The notes: generated by a model from the letters alone, not told the origin. 64,000 nucleotides of DNA from Delphinapterus leucas (GCF_002288925.2 NW_022098043.1:9993489-10057488); one strand, 5' to 3'; counted from the first letter of the stretch, positions 32,216 through 43,374 are shown. Numbers and translations are program-made.

Positions 32216-32599
32216 TATGCTTTTCTGAGGAGATGGGTCTGCGTATTAATAAAAACTCAGGCTGCAGCTTTTCTACCTGTTTATAACGCTCCTCAAGCCA
32301 GTTTGGTGAAATTCCTGGTGAGAAGGAATTTCTTCTCTCCCTCTAGCCACACCCTTCCCAATGCTTGCTCACACCCTGTCCCTCCTAGAAGATCCATAAA
32401 TGCTTCTACATTTGTCATCTGGTGACCTGGGATCATGTCAAGATTTGGATGTTCAAAGGGGAGGGGAGTGGGAGAGGAGGCACAGGGGACCCATGAAGAT
32501 GCCATTTATCACAGCATTTCATCAGCTCCCTGTTTGGAGTCCTCCACGGCACCCTATTACTTACCTTCTCCAGAATCTAAACTGCAACCTGCCTTGCAG

Positions 32600-32730
32600 C
32601 ACACAGAACAAAGAAACAGACTAGCCCTATACCCCATGGAGCTTGCATTCTGATGGGGTGGTGGCGGGGAGGGATGCATGCTAAATGTGCAGTGACAGCA
32701 CCAAGTGACAGATACTATGATGGGGGGTGG
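32600..32730 (-). mobile_element. L2 LINE fragment
   Basis: 'agccctataccccatggagc', 'ttgcattctgatggggtggt' resemble the reversed L2 end. The following unique part to 32880 may be more of the same. Confidence 0.6.
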
Positions 32731-32884
32731 TCACAGAGAAGTCATCAAACCCAGCAGTCCTCCATCAAATCCAGGGTAGGGACCCTCAATCCAGGGATCC
32801 CAGGGGGCAGAGGAAGTTCTGAGAGGAGGAGTCACTCAAGTAGAGCCCTGGGGAATGAGTGGGAGGGGATTCCTCAGCATCCCC

Positions 32885-33080
32885 TAACTCTGAGGTTGCG
32901 CCCATCTCCCAGCTCTCCAAACTCCCCGCATTCCTCTCTCCTCCAGACTCTTTTCCTGGGCTGCCCTTTCTTCTGCCAACTCTTGATGCTATCTTTCAGG
33001 ACTTCCCCTGCTCTGAACATCCTCTCCTAACTGCCCAACCCTGACAATTTCCCACTGCCCCTCATTCATACTCTTCAGCA
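32885..33080 (+). mobile_element. L2-like fragment
   Basis: Pyrimidine-rich text with 'ttctgccaactcttgatgct' and 'ctcattcatactcttcagca'; weak match only. Confidence 0.35.
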
Positions 33081-33089
33081 CTTAGCCTG

Positions 33090-33185
33090 AAGAACACAAG
33101 GCTCAGAGAGGGGAGATGACTCGCCCAAGGTCACACGGTAAGCAAGCAGCACAGTGGGGATTTGAACATGAGCCTCAGGGCCCTG
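33090..33185 (-). mobile_element. MIR SINE fragment
   Basis: 'acaaggctcagagaggggag', 'actcgcccaaggtcacacgg', 'tggggatttgaacatgagcc'. Confidence 0.85.
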
Positions 33186-33389
33186 CAAAAGGCAGAGAGG
33201 GAGAGAGAGAGAAATTGCAAGCCTCCATAGGAATTCCGAACGCAAAGGCAGAGGAATGCCCAGCATGACCCTTGAGCAAGGGCAGGCGGGGAGGCTGCCG
33301 GAGGGACTGTTAGCCTACGCTGCCCTGTGGTGTGCCAGCACCTGGGCCTGGGCCGGTGGGCAGCACTGGCTCAGACCACCCATCAGCAG

Positions 33390-33555
33390 GATATTAACAA
33401 GCCGTCCAATCAATTAGGAGCCAATAATTAAAATTCATCTTCCTTCCTACCACACAGTATTAAATCACAAACACTTAATTATATGCCTCTTACCTCGCTG
33501 ATTTGCATAAATGGGAAGAAACGCTTAACAGCAGCAACACTAATTAATGCCTGGG
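33390..33555. promoter_or_regulatory. Putative conserved enhancer-like element, POU/homeodomain-rich
   Basis: Unique AT-rich island flanked by GC-rich DNA. It holds CAATTAGG (33411-33418), an AATAATTAAAATT run (33423-33435), CTTAATTATA (33474-33483), a perfect octamer ATTTGCAT (33501-33508) and a TAATTA palindrome (33541-33546). Dense TAAT cores plus an octamer are typical of developmental non-coding elements. Conservation is untested. Confidence 0.4.
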
Positions 33556-33734
33556 GTGCCCCGCGGCTTTAGCGGCCTGTTGGCAGCTTCTGCCTGGGCT
33601 GAGGGTGAGTCCTGTGCAGGACGCAGCCAGGGTCAGGGATGCCACGGGCAGGGCGTCCTCCGGCTGGAGCTGGGGTGCGGTGGAGGGCACACAGAGAGAC
33701 GGAGATGCTTCAGACTCACCCCTGCCCTCAGGGA

Positions 33735-34056
33735 GCTCCCAGTCTGAAGGGGGAGGCACTGAGCTTCTCCTTTTGGAGATCCCAGTCTGATGAGAGAGAA
33801 AAGGGCCTACAGAGGATATTCCTAGTCTGATGGGGGAGACATAGGTCCTTCCTTTGGAGGGTCCCAGGCAGATGGGAGATGCACAGCCTCTGCCCTTGGG
33901 AAGCTCATGGTCTAGTGAGAGAGACAGAGTTCACGCTCTGAGCAAATGCCTACTCGGATGGAGGAGACAGAGCTCTTTCCCTACAGGAGCCCTGAGTCTG
34001 ATGGGGTATCAGCCTCTGCCCTGGAAGTGCCATCCATCAAAGAGGCAATCTGATGA
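33735..34056. repeat. Degenerate 42-bp minisatellite, about seven copies
   Basis: The phrase 'agtctgatgggggagac...' recurs near 33741, 33784, 33824, 33867, 33909, 33951 and 33994, at 40-43 bp spacing, with a last unit near 34046. Between anchors a 'gagctctgccctttgga'-like text repeats. It resembles a multiplied piece of an L2 3' end ('agctcacagtctagtggggg'). Confidence 0.85.
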
Positions 34057-34064
34057 AGGAAAAT

Positions 34065-34155
34065 CTTGGTTTGGAATCAGGCAAACCAACTATGTGACCC
34101 CCCGGGAAAGTTACCCTTAACTGCAATTTCCTTAGCTGCAAAATGGGCTCTTAGC
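34065..34155 (+). mobile_element. MIR SINE fragment
   Basis: 'tttggaatcaggcaaaccaa', 'atttccttagctgcaaaatg'. Confidence 0.8.
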
Positions 34156-34892
34156 GTCTCATTAGCGGCTGCAGCCCAGGAGGAGGAAGGGCCTGGCTTG
34201 CAGCGTTTCTAAAGTCCTGGCTGGGAGGCAGGAAGCCAAGGGCAGGCGCTGGGAAGATGAGGATGGTGCCTAGAGACGAATGAGCCCCCTGCCCGGGGAG
34301 TCCCCAGGTTGAGGCTGCACGGTGAGGTCCAGGGACCTGGAAGGATGTGGTGAACCAGACTTGCGTGGGCCCGCCTTGCAGGTGAGTCACCGTGATGGGG
34401 GCCTGCTTCAGCCCCGCCTGGGGACAGACAGTGAGGCGGCATTAGAGCTCCCGGGAGCCAGAACCACCCTCAAAACGTTCTCGGGGGACAGAGAAGGGTG
34501 GAGGGCTGGGGAGCCCGGGTTCTGGACTGGGACGGCATAGCGGGTAGCCAGGGCTGTTGAAAGTTACTTGGAATCTTGACTCCAGGTCTCAGTCCCGCCT
34601 CTGCCCCACTTCTGGCCTCACACCCACTGCCCCTTACACCCATGTTACCTCCTGGCCATGCTCTGCTTCCTGGGCTACATATACTCAGAGACAGAAGCCA
34701 CGTAGCTGGCCGTTAGGGAAACCTAGAGTTGCTTGGGGTCTTCCCCAAGCTCTCTTTATGAAACCGGGTTACTAAACTTTTAAGTGACATTAGGGAGAGA
34801 AACCCAGGATGCTATAGACCTCCCTGAGGACCCTCATTACAGCGGATCACAGGGTGGGACTGGTGGCCTTGGTCTTGCCTTCTAAGCAGCAA
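34156..34892. other. Unique stretch, nothing recognised
   Basis: GC-rich; overlapping short frames; no supported feature. Confidence 0.35.
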
Positions 34893-35030
34893 CACTCAGG
34901 CTTGGAGTCAGGTGGGCCTGAGTTGAATCCCAGCTCTGTCACCCATTTGCTGTGCATCCTTAAGCAAGTTACTTACCCTCTCTGAACTTGTTTCCTCATC
35001 TGCAAAGAGGAGAGGATGAGACGTAAATAG
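34893..35030 (+). mobile_element. MIR SINE
   Basis: 'gagttgaatcccagctctgt', 'aagcaagttacttaccctct', 'tttcctcatctgcaaagagg'. Confidence 0.92.
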
Positions 35031-35877
35031 GAGCATGAAGTGGGAGGGTGTATGCACAGCACTCGGCCCATCCTGGTCTCCTTCCTTCCCTGGCTACCAC
35101 CTCTTAAAGGTCTAGGGTTCCTGAAGGCCCTGGAAGTGACCCCCTCCCACCAGCCAGAACAGTCCCCCGGTAGTGGGCAAGGCCAGGCAGAGCCCAGCAC
35201 CTTCCAAGAGGGCGGAAGCCGCTCTGCTGTGTCCAAGAGGGGCCTGCAAGCAGCCCACTTACCTGGATTAGCTCCCAGCTGGGTAACTATTTACACAGAT
35301 TGCCAGGCCAGTGGTACATCATAATTATATATTATATGTATTAATACTTCACCTTTTGCCAGCACTGCATCTGGGCCTGTCAAAACACGTACCAACATTA
35401 ATCAATTAAGCTCCCAGCCTCCTTGACCGCCCACAGTTATTAGCTTCTCTTTCCTCATCCTGGAGGGGGCTGGGAGCCAGGCTCACCCAAGGTTACTGCC
35501 CAGGCCTCAGGGAAGGATCGGCTGGGTCTGGGCCTTTAGTACTGGCAGAGGGACACCAGCTTGCCCTCCTCCGGCCTGTCCCTCTGGCCTGTCCCTTGCC
35601 TGTCTCTGGCCTGTCCCTGCCCCACTCAAGATGCTCCACGACCTCCCCACCAGCGCCTAAGCCTGGGTCACTCTTTCTTGATTTCAGGGTTGCCAAGCTG
35701 GTCTCTGTGTCCCTATAACTTGTTTTGGGGAGGGACTGGCACCCAGCTCTTTGGAAACCCTGGACCCCACGTGCCCTGTGCCCTTCCCCTTTGGGAGCTC
35801 AGCAGAATTGCCCTTGGAGGGGTTGGTGAGCCCCCCGTGTCAGGCCCCCCTTTTATCTGCTCTGTAGCTATGTTTGA
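35031..35877. other. Unique stretch with a candidate regulatory island
   Basis: Contains the AT-rich segment 35280-35460 and, at 35571-35620, a short imperfect tandem of 'ggcctgtccctct' (about four units). Confidence 0.4.
35280..35460. promoter_or_regulatory. Putative AT-rich homeodomain-motif element
   Basis: Unique DNA with ATAATTATATATTATATG (35321-35338) and TTAATCAATTAA (35398-35409), the latter close to an HNF1-like inverted repeat but with one extra spacer base. Lies 1.8 kb from the similar island at 33.4-33.55 kb. Confidence 0.3.
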
Positions 35878-36062
35878 TGAATCCTTAACAGATGCCAAGC
35901 ATACACAGATGCTGGGTTCTTATTCCCATAGCAACCCTACAGAGCAGGTATTATTATCCCCATTTTACAGACGAAGGAGCAGAGGCCCGGAGACTAACGG
36001 CTCATCCAAGGTCACAGGGCCACAAAGTGGCAGAGTCCAGACTGAGACTCGGATCACCCCTC
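35878..36062 (-). mobile_element. MIR SINE
   Basis: 'catagcaaccctacagagca', 'ccccattttacagacgaagg', 'atccaaggtcacagggccac'. Confidence 0.92.
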
Positions 36063-37237
36063 AAACAACTTCCATGCACGAGTGAAGGGTGTCTCTATGC
36101 CGCCGCCTCTGCGGGGTGCTGGCGCAACGGGCAACCCCCTCCAGGGGTCACAGTGTGGGGGGCAGTGCCGATGACAAAGGCAGGGGGTGAAATCCAGGCT
36201 CATGCAAAGTGCCATGGGACCCAGGGAGCTGGGGGGAGGGGAGCAGGGAGGCAGAGCAGTGGCTTCTGGGCTAAAACTTGAAGGACATAAGGAGGGGTAG
36301 GGATGGGGTGCATTCCAGGTGGGAACGACATAAGCTAAGCTATTTAGGGTCAAAGAAAATGGAGCTGTCTTGTGTAGCCAAAGTTCATCCTCTCCCCTCC
36401 CCTGCGCTCACTTTTCCCCCTTTGTTCGTGTCCCCTTGTTTCCTTTCTTCTTTCCTCTCCCTTCCTTAGAGGAGGAATTCCCTGGAGACCCTTGAGACTG
36501 GCTAGAATCAGGAAAGGTCCTGGAGGGTTGCCTGGAGGAAGAGCGAATCTAGTAGTCCTGACTTCTTGACTCCGCCTGCTGCAGCTGGGACCCCCAGGTA
36601 GCATGGGTGACACCTCCCTCTGCCAGCCCCTGCCCATCACCAGCCCCTCACAGCTGACCGTCCCTGGGGGCAGAGCCCCTCTCTCACCTCTGACGCAGCC
36701 CTCCCTGCCATGAAGGGAAGGTTTCTCAGCACCAGATGCATTGTGGTCAGGAACACACATGCATTCTCTCCAGGCAGGACCCAGCACAGAGTCAGGGAGG
36801 TGACAGGGCTGACACCAGCCTCCCTGAGCCAAGCATTAAGGTCGGAGAAGAGAAAGCTGAGCGGCCTCTCCTTTGCTTTCCTTCAGCGTCAAGCAGAGTC
36901 AAGAGGAAACAGAGGGAGTGCACTTTGAATGGGGAAGTTTTCACGAAGGAGAGAAGTTTGAAAAAAGGTGTAAAATGGGAGTTGGGACTGGCAGGCGTTG
37001 AAAGGGGCAAGGGTGTGCTCAAAATAGGGGGCAGAGCAGCAAGGTCAGGTTCTATCCAAGTCCCTGTATGGGGAGCCCAGGCAGGGAGGCACATTTCGAT
37101 GGTATCAGGCAGGATATATGAACGAGAAAATCAGCCCAGGTAAAGGCAATAGGGAGTGATGGGGACTCTGGGGTGAAATGGGGAGGTATGCCCGGCCTAA
37201 AGGCATGAAGATTAACTAACACAACACAGACAGGTGA
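36063..37237. other. Unique stretch, nothing recognised
   Basis: About 1.2 kb, GC-rich. A 160-codon minus-strand frame (36350-36832) overlaps plus-strand frames of similar length and has no domain. Confidence 0.4.
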
Positions 37238-37400
37238 TAAGAAACTGACCTGGAACCTAGGAATAGATGGGCACCTACAATTAACTCACTATGAGACAGT
37301 GGAAGGCTTGTCCCTGCTCTGGGCCTCAATGTGTCCATCTGTTAAATGAACGCATGGGCCTGTTACTACAGGGGGGCTCCCGATCTATCAGCAACCAATG
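37238..37400 (+). mobile_element. MIR SINE, diverged
   Basis: 'ctctgggcctcaatgtgtcc' and 'atctgttaaatgaacgcatg'. Confidence 0.65.
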
Positions 37401-37564
37401 AAATGAGATAAAGCACTGGCGGTTCTGGGTGAATGGTGATGGATTACACAGACGCTGTGCAGGATAGCGGGAGCAACACATGTCTGGGCCTCAGACCACC
37501 TGGAACTCAAGGCCTGGTCCCTCCCCCTCCACCAGCCACCACCCCCTCCCTCTCCCTAGCTGTC

Positions 37565-37705
37565 CCACCTGGAAGTTTGCTTCACTTTCCTGACCCTCGG
37601 TCACTGCATCTGTACAGAGGGGATCATAACACGTAACCCACAGGGTTATGAGAATTACAGGAGGAAATGCCCCGTCCACGCTGGGCTCAGAGTAAACACT
37701 GCTCT
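37565..37705 (+). mobile_element. MIR SINE, diverged
   Basis: 'gtcactgcatctgtacagag', 'cacagggttatgagaattac', 'gctgggctcagagtaaacac'. Confidence 0.65.
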
Positions 37706-38274
37706 CCTCCCTCCCCCTGGGCCCCATGGCTGCCGCTGTTTCACTGGTAACTGTACCTTGTTCTCTCCTCCCTGTTAGTGAGCCAAGTCACCAGGGCCTG
37801 GCTGAGCAGGGATGGTGTGTTCAGCCCCACGCTGGGGCTTTTTGATTCCCAGGGACTGTGGATTCCTGAGCTGCTCTGAGCCCCGCCCCAGCCTTGTGGC
37901 TGAGCCTCCTCTGCTGAGAGGATCTCTCAGGAGGGTGCCGGTGGAAGCCTCCTCAAAGCCCGTTACAGCCGTCTGCGGACCATAATGGGACGAACAGCTC
38001 AAGAGGACAAAACCAGCCATAACTGTTCCACGGTTTACGCTGGAGCTGAAGCAAGGCCCGGGCACGTCTGCATGACTCTCGCAGCCTCGCCATCGGCCAC
38101 CTGTTCTAAACAGCGGGGCACAATAGGAACAAACCTCAAGACACGCTTCTCCCTTCGGTGCCGCGGAGCCCCGTGACCACTGCTGCTGGGTGGGACCTGG
38201 GTGCCCTTGGGAGCTCACACCCGGAGCCCCCGAACCTCGGGATGTCACCACTGTTGGCTGGCACACTGAGAGCC
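37706..38274. other. Unique stretch, nothing recognised
   Basis: A 163-codon minus-strand frame spans 37775-38266 without any recognisable domain; treated as chance. Confidence 0.35.
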
Positions 38275-38478
38275 AGCAATAAATGTCAGCCCCTGTGCTA
38301 TCACGTCATAGCTATGGGGCAGATACTGTGCTGGGCTCTTTAATTGCATTATCTCTTTTAATCCTCACCTTAGCCCCATAAGATAGCTTTTCCTATCCCT
38401 ATTTCAAAGAAACAGGTTCAGAGAGGCTGAGTAAGCTGTATAGGATCACACAGCTACTAATTGGCCACGCTGAAACCA
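38275..38478 (-). mobile_element. MIR SINE
   Basis: 'ctttaattgcattatctctt', 'tcaccttagccccataagat', 'caggttcagagaggctgagt', 'ggatcacacagctactaatt'. Confidence 0.92.
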
Positions 38479-38649
38479 GAGCAAACGGCCCTACCCCAGG
38501 AAGCAGCATCAGGTTCTCAGGGGCGCCGTCGCTAGGGACTTGGGGGCTTTAAGGGGATGCATAATGAGTAGAGCAGGAACTTCATGTCCCTCACACGGCC
38601 AGAGGCCAAAGTCATAGTGATGGAGGTTCCAGTCTAAAATCTACATAAG

Positions 38650-38842
38650 AGAAATAACAATGATGACAACCAACGCCATTTGCTGGATCCCCACCAATAC
38701 CAGCAAGATGGCAGTCTAACATCGCCTCCACCCTGCAAAGATACAGACACTTGGTCGCACATTCCAGGTGTGCGAACTAAAGTTCAGAGAGGTCAAGCAA
38801 CACACTCGGGCTCACACAGCATCTAAACGGCCAAACTGGACT
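38650..38842 (-). mobile_element. MIR SINE, diverged
   Basis: 'acgccatttgctggatcccc' and 'taaagttcagagaggtcaag', 'gggctcacacagcatctaaa'. Confidence 0.75.
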
Positions 38843-39282
38843 GTGGGCTCAAGGCTGTTTAGAACTGGGTCCGTGGTCTCTGCTTTGTAAACATCCTCAG
38901 CCCGAACATCACCTCCACGGGGGATCTGTTCCGACCCCACCCAGAGCCCCTGAAACTTACTCTGCATGATTCGGGGTCTGCTTTCCCGACTAGAGTTTAG
39001 CTCCAGGAGGGCAGAAACACTGGGGGCTAACACACAGCTGGTGCCCAAAATGGATCTGTGGGATGATTGTGTAAATTCGTTCATTCATTCAACAAGCATA
39101 TAATGAGCACCTGTGATATGCCAGGTCCGGTTCTAGGCACTGAGGAGACAGCAGTCAGTGTACATAGAAAAGTCCCTGCCCTCATGGACCCCACATCCTA
39201 GTGGGGAAGACAGACAATGGAACATAAACAGATGGTAAATGTTATGCAGAGACAAGGGTGAAAAAGAACAATAAAGCAGGCC

Positions 39283-39539
39283 CAGGGATGGAGAGTAGGT
39301 GACCACACATTCCGGAATGCCTGGAGCAATCCTGGTTTAAGCCTTTTGTCCAGTGCATGATCATTATGACTCGTTTCCCTTTAAAATTGTCCCATATGGG
39401 TGACAAATTGTCTGGCACCCTTGTGATGGGAAACACTACGAAGCTATGTTTGATTAGGTGATGATGGGGCAGAAACTGTTGGTTTTCACCAATATGCAGG
39501 CCTGGCCACAGACATCCTGTGAGCCCCTCTGCCCTAGTG
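39283..39539. other. Unidentified left part of the insertion in L2
   Basis: Resembles no family I recall with confidence; contains 'aaattgtcccatatgggtga'. May belong to the same insertion as the LTR-like sequence to the right. Confidence 0.35.
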
Positions 39540-39980
39540 TGAATCACTGGTCAGCCAATATTCACCCTGCCGGCCCTGCCCATCATGGTGGAGTGCACTT
39601 CCCCTCCCACTAAAGTCGGACGTGACCACGACACCTGCTTTAGCCACTGGAATGTGGGCGTAAGTGATGTGTGCCACTCTGGACCTGGTTCCAGACACAC
39701 TAGTTGAGATCCTCTGTGTATTCTTTCTCTTCCTCTTCAGCAGAATGCATACAGAGGAGCCAGTGAGGAGCCCCAAGGGTCCCCCAGGAAAGACAGAGGC
39801 ACAAAATGGTAAAGGCTGGGATCTCTGAGCCACTGCTTGGAGGTAAGCCACCCGGGGGGAGCCTCTGAACAAAAGCAGGAATAAATGCTCTTGATTTGGC
39901 CTGAGCAAGAATTACATTTTTATAGTTAAGTTACTAAGAGTTTGGGGTTGTTTGTTATAGCAGCTAGTGTTAATCACCCT
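39540..39980 (+). mobile_element. Ancient LTR-like element (MaLR/MLT1-like)
   Basis: 'tagccactggaatgtgggcg', 'aagtgatgtgtgccactctg' and the end 'gggttgtttgttatagcagc' followed by 'taatcaccctgacta'. Same group as 11390-11785. Confidence 0.6.
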
Positions 39981-40110
39981 GACTATTACAAGGTGTCCAT
40001 GAAGGCCTCTCTGAGCAGGTAATATCTGAACAGAGACCTAACTGAAGTGAGAAAATAACACCACACACAGAGGACGTGGCACGTGCAAAGGCCCTGGGGA
40101 CCCAGAAGTC

Positions 40111-40734
40111 TCAGTGACTCATGGGGGCTGAGTCACATCCTTCACCACCTGGCCACCTTGCTCAGGTCACATAACCTGCCTGAAACTTTGTTTTCTCTAG
40201 TGCAAACTGGGACAGGCACTGCCCCTGCTTTTTTTCCCTTAAGGCACCAAGGTGGGGAGGCTGATGTGGTAACAGAGGAAGACAAGGGCTGTCAGCTCAG
40301 AGGCCGGCAGGCAGACCAGACACTCTCCACTTGGAACAGTCTAGAATGCACTGACATTTGTGACCCCACTTGGTGAGATCACGGAGAGGTGGCAGCTGCC
40401 CCAATGAATGTGCTGGTGGCCTTGATGGGGTAGCTAGATCACTGGGGTGCCTGGAATTCAGGGATCTCAGCTCCTGGGAGGCTCTGAGAAAGGGATTTAG
40501 ACCTTCTGGAATCCAGGGAGGAGGGCAGGGTGGAACATTTGTGGACTGCCTGGTCCTAAACTAGTATTTACACACCTATTCTCACCCAGCCCCACAAGCA
40601 ACTCTTCAAGGCACCCAGTGTTTCTGGCCCTGGCCACCCTTCTTCAAACACCTGGAGCTAAAACAGAATCCTGGGACCAGTATCTCCAGGGTGGGGCACA
40701 GCGACTGGTGCACAGTAGGGACCTAAATTTAAGC
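40111..40734. other. Unique stretch, nothing recognised
   Basis: No supported feature. Confidence 0.3.
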
Positions 40735-40925
40735 CACCTTAAGTATCTCAGGCCAGGTGTTATATATGGACTATCTCTAATCTTCCCAAGCCCCCATAAG
40801 GTGGCTATTATCCCCACTTTCCAGATGAAGAAACTGAGGTTCAGAGAGGCCCAGGTTCAGAGTGAGTGGCAGCAGACTCCACCCCGGGTCAACTTGGTTC
40901 CAAAGCCTACATTCTTGCTATTGAA
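40735..40925 (-). mobile_element. MIR SINE
   Basis: 'ccataaggtggctattatcc', 'ccagatgaagaaactgaggt', 'ggttccaaagcctacattct'. Confidence 0.9.
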
Positions 40926-40947
40926 GAAATGAACACGTGACTCACCA

Positions 40948-41135
40948 TAACAATAACTAGCGTATAGGAAACCTGCACCAGGTGTGCCACTCAGTGCTGC
41001 ATTCACTTTATCTCAGAGAATCCTCAGAACCACCTTTGAGGCTAGGCATTACAGTACCCATTTTACAGACGAGGAAGATACGGGAGAAATGACTCGCCCA
41101 AGGTCACACAGCTGGGAAATGATGGAACCAGGATG
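40948..41135 (-). mobile_element. MIR SINE
   Basis: 'ttatctcagagaatcctcag', 'acccattttacagacgagga', 'cgcccaaggtcacacagctg'. Confidence 0.92.
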
Positions 41136-42067
41136 GCGAGATGGATGAATGAAGCCAGGGTCCTACCCTGGAGGAACCCTCAGAAAGCCACCCAAGGTTT
41201 CTATGACCGGCCCATGTAACAAAGGCCTATTAGGGCCAATTGTGGGACCGGCCTGCTGCTGACAGCCCATGAGCTGTGCGGTGCTGGGGAAGCAGGTCCG
41301 GCTGGACGGGCACCCAGCCAGAGGGGCGGAGTCAGAATATATCACCTCTTATTATTAGCAACATTAGCTCCATGATTTGAGAACATTCACGGTATGGACA
41401 CTAATGATTAGCATAGCAATGTGTCTGAGCCTCTGAACCGTGCCGGGATGCTCACCCCCTCCCTCTGTGTGTGTCATTCTTGCCTTGAAAGGCCACTCAA
41501 GTCTGCCCCTTGCCCTGAAACTTTGGGGACTGTCCCAGCCCCAGTATCTCCCCTGAACACCAAACACTCCCCACTATGGCCACACATCTTCCCCGAAGGC
41601 TCTCTGGTTCTATCTCTTAGTGCTGACCAGCAGGGGCTGGGCACACAGATGTAGGCACTGTGGGTGACACACTTCTGGCCTGGCTGTTGGTGCAGAAGAG
41701 GCGGGCTGCTGGGGGACGACCCCGGAACCCCCTCTGTGCACCTAGCCTGTCATGAGTCCCCGAGACAGCACCAGACGCACGCTGGGGAGCACATCTTACT
41801 GATGCTGTAAGTGCTCATGGATGCGTAGTTCAAGCCCTGGGATTATGCTCTGGCTTTCTAAATGGATATAAAACACTAACTTGTTTGCAAGGGGGCTGGC
41901 AGGCTACTCTGTACTTGAATAGAAACAACCTCGCTCATTCGAGGATAAAACATTCATTCTTTAAATTATACAGGCTTGTGTTTTCCACTTTTTATTTTTA
42001 TTTCCCCTTATTTCTGAGCAATGATATAAGCTGAATATGAGATCTCTTGCTTGCCGTGACCCACGTT
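41136..42067. other. Unique stretch, nothing certain
   Basis: The 41850-42045 part is AT-rich and without repeats, a weaker candidate for a conserved non-coding element. Confidence 0.35.
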
Positions 42068-43160
42068 CCTTCACTCAGCAAACATCTACGGGGCACCTTC
42101 TCTGTGCCAGAACTTGCACCAGGCACTGGGGACACAGCGGGGCTGGGGGGACAATACCGACCTAGCCCCTGCCCTGGTGAAGCTTATAGTCTGCTGTTGT
42201 GGCCTGCATTCTAGAGCTGACTGCCTGGGTTCAAATCCCAGTTTTACCACTAACCAGCTGTGTGGCCTTGGGCAAATTACTTAACCTCTCTGGGTTTTAG
42301 TATCCTCATCTGTAAAATGGAGATAATAATAGTACCTCTCTCACAGAGATGTTGTGAATTTCAATGAGTCATGTGTGTAAAAACCTAGAACAGTCCTGGT
42401 ATGTAGGAGGTACAAACTTTTCAATAACAGTAATCATATATGCTAGCAGAGAGCCAGGTGATGAACAAGCAGAGGAACGACCCAACAAAACTATTAATGA
42501 CACTGACAAGTGCCCCAAAGGATGGCTCAGATGTGTTAATAGAGTGGGGAGGAGTTATTTCAATGGGGTGGTCAGGGAAAGCATGTCCTGGTCTCTCTGA
42601 CTTAATTTGAGCCCCGCAGAAGGGGAAGGCGGCAGCCATGGGAAGATCCTGCGAAGGGTGATCCAAGCAGGGGCAGCTCCAAGTTCAAAGGCCTACAGTC
42701 CGGCCAGCTCCTAGCGCACCTAGAAGAAAGCCAGGAGGCCAGAGTGGCCGGAGCAGCATGAGCCTGGAAGAGAGCCTGACTAGCTGAAGTGAGAGGGTGG
42801 CCACCACCAGAGGAGGCAGGGTAAGGGCTGGGATTTGACTTCAAGTACAGTGGCAAACCTTGGAGGGTTTTAAGCCTGGAAGCGGTCTGGTCTGATTTAC
42901 ATTTTAATAACATCTCTCTGGACTCCCTGAGGAGCTGGGGCGGGGGTGGCGGGGAGAGGTGAGGGTGGCAGCCACGGAGGCCAGTTGGGAGGCTGTGACA
43001 AACGCAGGACGGCAGTGGTGGCCTGGACTGGGGGTGGCAGCGGCAACAGAGAGGAGCAACCAGATTTGGGATGTGTTGGGGGAAGAGTGGCCAGGACTTG
43101 TTCTTAGACTGGATGGACGTGCAGAGTTACAGAAGGAGAGGAATCAAGGCTGATTCTGGT
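42068..43160 (-). mobile_element. Long L2 LINE 3' region split by a MIR
   Basis: Left part to 42198: 'tctgtgccagaacttgcacc', 'cctgccctggtgaagcttat'. Right part from about 42430: 'ggtggtcagggaaagcatgt', 'aggaggccagagtggccgga', 'accttggagggttttaagcc', 'ttttaataacatctctctgg', 'gcctggactgggggtggcag'. About 860 bp of L2, the longest in the window. Confidence 0.9.
42199..42430 (+). mobile_element. MIR SINE, essentially full length, inside L2
   Basis: 'ctgcctgggttcaaatccca', 'accagctgtgtggccttggg', 'caaattacttaacctctctg', 'cctcatctgtaaaatggaga', 'gaacagtcctggtatgtagg'. Confidence 0.96.
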
Positions 43161-43194
43161 TTTTTTTTTTTGGCATCTGCTAGGAGACATATGT

Positions 43195-43320
43195 TTTATT
43201 TCTGTTCTGATCCTGCCATTAACTAGCTGTGTGACCTTGAGTACGTCACCTAACCTCTCTGAGCCTTGCTTTCCTCACTTATTAATCAAGGGTAATGTTA
43301 GCTGGCCACTTACAGAGATG
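43195..43320 (+). mobile_element. MIR SINE
   Basis: 'gatcctgccattaactagct', 'gtgaccttgagtacgtcacc', 'taacctctctgagccttgct'. Confidence 0.92.
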
Positions 43321-43374
43321 TGAATGTGCTGTAGATAGAGAGGCAGTAAAGGGGGCTGGGGAAAGAGGGGAGAG

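Larger units (their letters stand above)
39070..40110 (-). mobile_element. L2 LINE split by about 700 bp
   Basis: Left part 39070-39282: 'gttcattcattcaacaagca', 'ggttctaggcactgaggaga', 'cctgccctcatggaccccac', 'agaacaataaagcaggc'. Right part 39990-40110: 'tccatgaaggcctctctgag', 'acagagacctaactgaagtg', 'cacgtgcaaaggccctgggg'. These are consecutive L2 segments; unrelated DNA lies between. Confidence 0.88.

Noticed and set aside
33735..34056. Coding repeat domain (42 bp equals 14 codons)
   Set aside because: Period varies between 40 and 43 bp, so no frame is kept, and no consistent peptide unit appears.
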